From a virus: a DNA stretch of 40,450 nt. The position numbers and the translations under genes were made by a program. The DNA lies in IMG/VR virus record IMGVR_UViG_3300025849_000079, positions 1-40,450 of that record. One strand, written 5' to 3'. The notes below the pieces were generated by a model, which saw only the letters and a list, made by a program, of their open reading frames with translations, was not told where the DNA came from and made no database searches. Position 1 is the first letter of the stretch; each line of letters begins with the position of its first letter. Below are positions 38,508 to 40,450 of the stretch, one piece after another.

Positions 38508-40450
38508 TTATGCTACTCTTACATATAATGTATAGGTATCGATTACTTCGGTACCCGAATTTAGGGTTGTCCCCACATAGTTACCAACAAAGTTACGTGA
38601 GTAATTACCCACGAAGTTTCTTGCATAGTCACCCGCAAATGTTCTTGAATAGTTTCCTATAAAGTCTCCAACGTATTCACCTGCAAATGTTCTTGAATAG
38701 TTTCCTGTAAAGTCACGGGCATAGTCACCTACAAATCCTCTTGTATAATCCCCAGTAAAATCTCCTACAAAATCTGTTTCCCTGTTTCTTGTATAGTTAG
38801 CAGAGAATGCAGAAATTCTTGTACGTGAGTATATAGACACACGGGTACGAGCAGATATACGAGTTGAGTTACGAGAGTAATTACCTACAAATGTTCTTGA
38901 ATAGTTACCCACATAGGAAGATATTCTGGTACGTGTTGATATACGTGAATATTCTCCTGCAAATGCACGAGAGTAATTACCTGTGAAGTCCCCAATGAAT
39001 GCCGAGATACGAGTACGTAATGAGGTTCTGGTATACTCTCCAAGGAAGTTACGAGTATAGTTACCAACGTATGAAGATACTCTGGTACGTGTTGATACCC
39101 GTGTGTACTCTCCTGCAAAATCTCTTGTGTAGTTACCAATAAAGTTACCTAAGAAGTTTGAGTTACGTACACGAGTTGATGTGCGTGTGTATTCTCCAAG
39201 GAATCCACGAGTGTAATCACCAGTGAAGTTACCTGCATAATTGGATACACGAGTTCTTAATGATGTTCTGGTATAATTACCCACAAATGTGCGTGTGTAG
39301 TTTCCAGTAAATTCACCTGCATAACTTGATACTCTGGTACGGGTAGAGTTTCTTGTGTACTCTCCCACAAATCCACGGGCATAATTACCTATGTAATCTC
39401 CTGCGAATCCTCTGGCATAGTTACCAACAAATCCTCTTGCAAAGTTTCCTACGTAATCTCCTACGTAATCGGTAACACGTGTTCTGCTATACTCACCTGC
39501 AAATGCACGAGAGTAGTTACCTACGAATGTACGAGAATAGTTTCCTGTGTAGTTACCTGCAAATGGTCGAGTGTATTCTCCAGATGTAGCAATCATCTCT
39601 GCAACGGTAGGTATATCTGCATGAGTAGTGTCATCTACACGAGGTTCCCAGAACTGTTGATGTGTATTGGTATCAGTTGAGTAATACAAATAACAACGAT
39701 GTCTTGCTGTGGTATTATTCGATTTCCATATGTAATCGAGGTAAACATCTTGAATTTTCTCACCTGCTATATTGTATATACCAGATTCAGCATCCATAGC
39801 ACCAGACTCAACTGTTGTTCCATATGGCCATACATGACCTACCAACAAGAACCATTCGTCATGATGTCCATTTTCGAAAATGTTTTTACCATACCAGAAG
39901 TATGGGTTTCCAGCCGGCCCGTAGGCACCACTGACATTTTTTCTATCTACACCATCACCATTAGCATTTAAACCAAAATATGCATCTCCGTTACCGAGAG
40001 TCTTACGTTTTACCCACACAGAGAATCTATATTTTTTAGTCTTGTCTATATTAAAATAATCACCATTCCAACCACCGTCTGCGTTTGAGTCAGCATCTTG
40101 TTGATCAATATCCCAGACAACATCTTGACCTTTCGGAGACTCATCTACCAAACGTGAGTTACCATCACCATTCTGAGGATAACCTGTAGTGGATCCAGTA
40201 CCTACTGCCCACTTTGGGAATCCAGAGTTGTTGGCAGGGGATAATTGATTAGAACGATCACTGTAACGAGTTCCAGTTGTACCTATAAATGTTACTAAAC
40301 TATCACGTGTTGATGTTCTGCTATAGTTACCTACGAAGTCTCTGGAATAGTTTCCAATATAGTCTCCTGCAAATCCTCTTGCATAGTTACCAATAAAGGT
40401 TCTTGAATAGTTTCCTGCATATGTTGATACACGTGCACGTGTTGAGTTAC
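38508..40450 (-). CDS. Tyr/Arg tetrapeptide-repeat virion-type protein, 5' end cut by window edge
   Basis: The frame is open to base 40450, giving 646 visible residues; an internal ATG at 40151 is not the start. The visible N-terminal part and everything after about residue 290 consist of four-residue units of the form x-Tyr/Phe-x-Arg/Gly, such as NYSR-TFVG-NYSR. In the middle (about 39600-40300) a non-repeat domain with KYRFSVWVKRK and DEWFLLVGHVWPYG looks like a lectin or carbohydrate-binding jelly roll. From 39362 to 38883 the tetrads form six copies of a 28- or 24-residue super-repeat. The C-terminus (GTEVIDTYTLYVRVA) is a plain beta strand. Similar FxGNYxR repeats occur in proteins from marine phages, but I know no structure. 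A fibre or an adhesive virion surface protein is the best guess. Confidence 0.85.
   Translation of the reverse strand, partial: NSTRARVSTYAGNYSRTFIGNYARGFAGDYIGNYSRDFVGNYSRTSTRDSLVTFIGTTGTRYSDRSNQLSPANNSGFPKWAVGTGSTTGYPQNGDGNSRLVDESPKGQDVVWDIDQQDADSNADGGWNGDYFNIDKTKKYRFSVWVKRKTLGNGDAYFGLNANGDGVDRKNVSGAYGPAGNPYFWYGKNIFENGHHDEWFLLVGHVWPYGTTVESGAMDAESGIYNIAGEKIQDVYLDYIWKSNNTTARHRCYLYYSTDTNTHQQFWEPRVDDTTHADIPTVAEMIATSGEYTRPFAGNYTGNYSRTFVGNYSRAFAGEYSRTRVTDYVGDYVGNFARGFVGNYARGFAGDYIGNYARGFVGEYTRNSTRTRVSSYAGEFTGNYTRTFVGNYTRTSLRTRVSNYAGNFTGDYTRGFLGEYTRTSTRVRNSNFLGNFIGNYTRDFAGEYTRVSTRTRVSSYVGNYTRNFLGEYTRTSLRTRISAFIGDFTGNYSRAFAGEYSRISTRTRISSYVGNYSRTFVGNYSRNSTRISARTRVSIYSRTRISAFSANYTRNRETDFVGDFTGDYTRGFVGDYARDFTGNYSRTFAGEYVGDFIGNYSRTFAGDYARNFVGNYSRNFVGNYVGTTLNSGTEVIDTYTLYVRVA
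38883..39362 (-). repeat. Six-copy 84/72-bp coding super-repeat
   Basis: Six in-frame units: 39362-39279, 39278-39195, 39194-39111 (84 bp each), 39110-39039 (72 bp), 39038-38955 (84 bp) and 38954-38883 (72 bp). The consensus of the long unit in tetrads is EYTR, xSxR, TRxS, xYxG, xFTG, xYTR, xFxG. The short ones lack one tetrad. Codons differ between copies, so the array is not a fresh duplication. Confidence 0.85.

Noticed and set aside
38508-40151. Internal ATG at 40151 as the start of the tetrad-repeat protein
   Set aside because: The same frame continues open to the window edge with the same repeat pattern, so the true start lies outside.
1-40450. CRISPR array, insertion sequence or integrase/att site
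   Set aside because: No regularly spaced short repeats, transposase or integrase motifs, or terminal inverted repeats were seen; the only tandem repeats are coding repeats in fibre-like genes and the AT-rich repeat near 17.6 kb.

Overview
This window is part of the genome of a T4-like (Straboviridae/Kyanoviridae-type) contractile-tailed phage. Almost every gene lies on the minus strand, tightly packed with ATGA or TAATG start/stop overlaps. The order and content (43, regA, 62, 44, 45, 46, 47, 55, uvsW, uvsY, then 23 to 13) match the T4 core. The extras (hsp20, a MazG-type pyrophosphohydrolase, a TagD-like cytidylyltransferase, 2OG-Fe(II) oxygenases, many fibre-like proteins with a GELA-type N-terminus) are typical of marine T4-like phages such as cyanophages and pelagiphages. 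No photosynthesis gene is present here, so the host cannot be named from this window. No stretch over about 300 bases lacks a gene.

Layout, from low to high coordinates (transcription runs right to left). 1-2329 is DNA polymerase gp43, cut by the window edge. 2378-5681 holds a SPPY-type DNA methyltransferase, a glycosyltransferase-like protein, a tiny membrane protein, a small heat-shock protein with a likely RNA thermometer, and a cupin/JmjC-like protein. 5684-10297 is the replication operon: a Trp-rich mini-protein, RegA, gp62, a sulfotransferase, dCMP deaminase, MazG, gp44, an aspartate decarboxylase (PanD), a small unknown and clamp gp45. 10364-15071 holds gp46, a Mom-like protein, gp47, tRNA-Arg(UCU), late sigma gp55, a cytidylyltransferase and a mini membrane protein. 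15154-18260 holds an Sm-like protein, UvsW, UvsY and an oxygenase. 18260-36460 is the virion module: a tail-tube paralogue, gp23, gp22, gp21, gp68-position protein, gp67, gp20, gp19, gp18, gp17, gp16, gp15, gp14 with an inserted lectin-like domain, gp13, and four fibre/baseplate-like proteins. 36535-40450 holds a second oxygenase, a glycosyltransferase, a coiled-coil protein and an extraordinary Tyr/Arg tetrapeptide-repeat protein that runs off the right edge.

Two promoter classes can be read directly. Eight minus-strand promoters have TTGACA, exactly 17 bases, then TATAAT or TACAAT. They sit before 43, the methyltransferase, 44, 45, 46, 47, 55 and the 38448 operon, and fit host-sigma early transcription. 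Several -35 boxes contain the stop codon of the preceding gene. Late promoters TATAAATA, which gp55 would recognise, sit before hsp20, the tail-tube paralogue, the 21/22/23 block, tail sheath and the 36460 structural gene. Two more perfect TTGACA-17-TATAAT promoters point the other way, antisense to the uvsW region.

The most notable items are: a ROSE-type thermometer hairpin in the hsp20 leader; PanD with all its catalytic residues inside the replisome operon; a 28-residue super-repeat built of seven tetrapeptides; antisense promoters in uvsW; an AT-only direct-repeat region before uvsY that resembles a T4 ori(uvsY) unwinding element; and an inverted repeat that brackets a late promoter in the style of T4 gene e.
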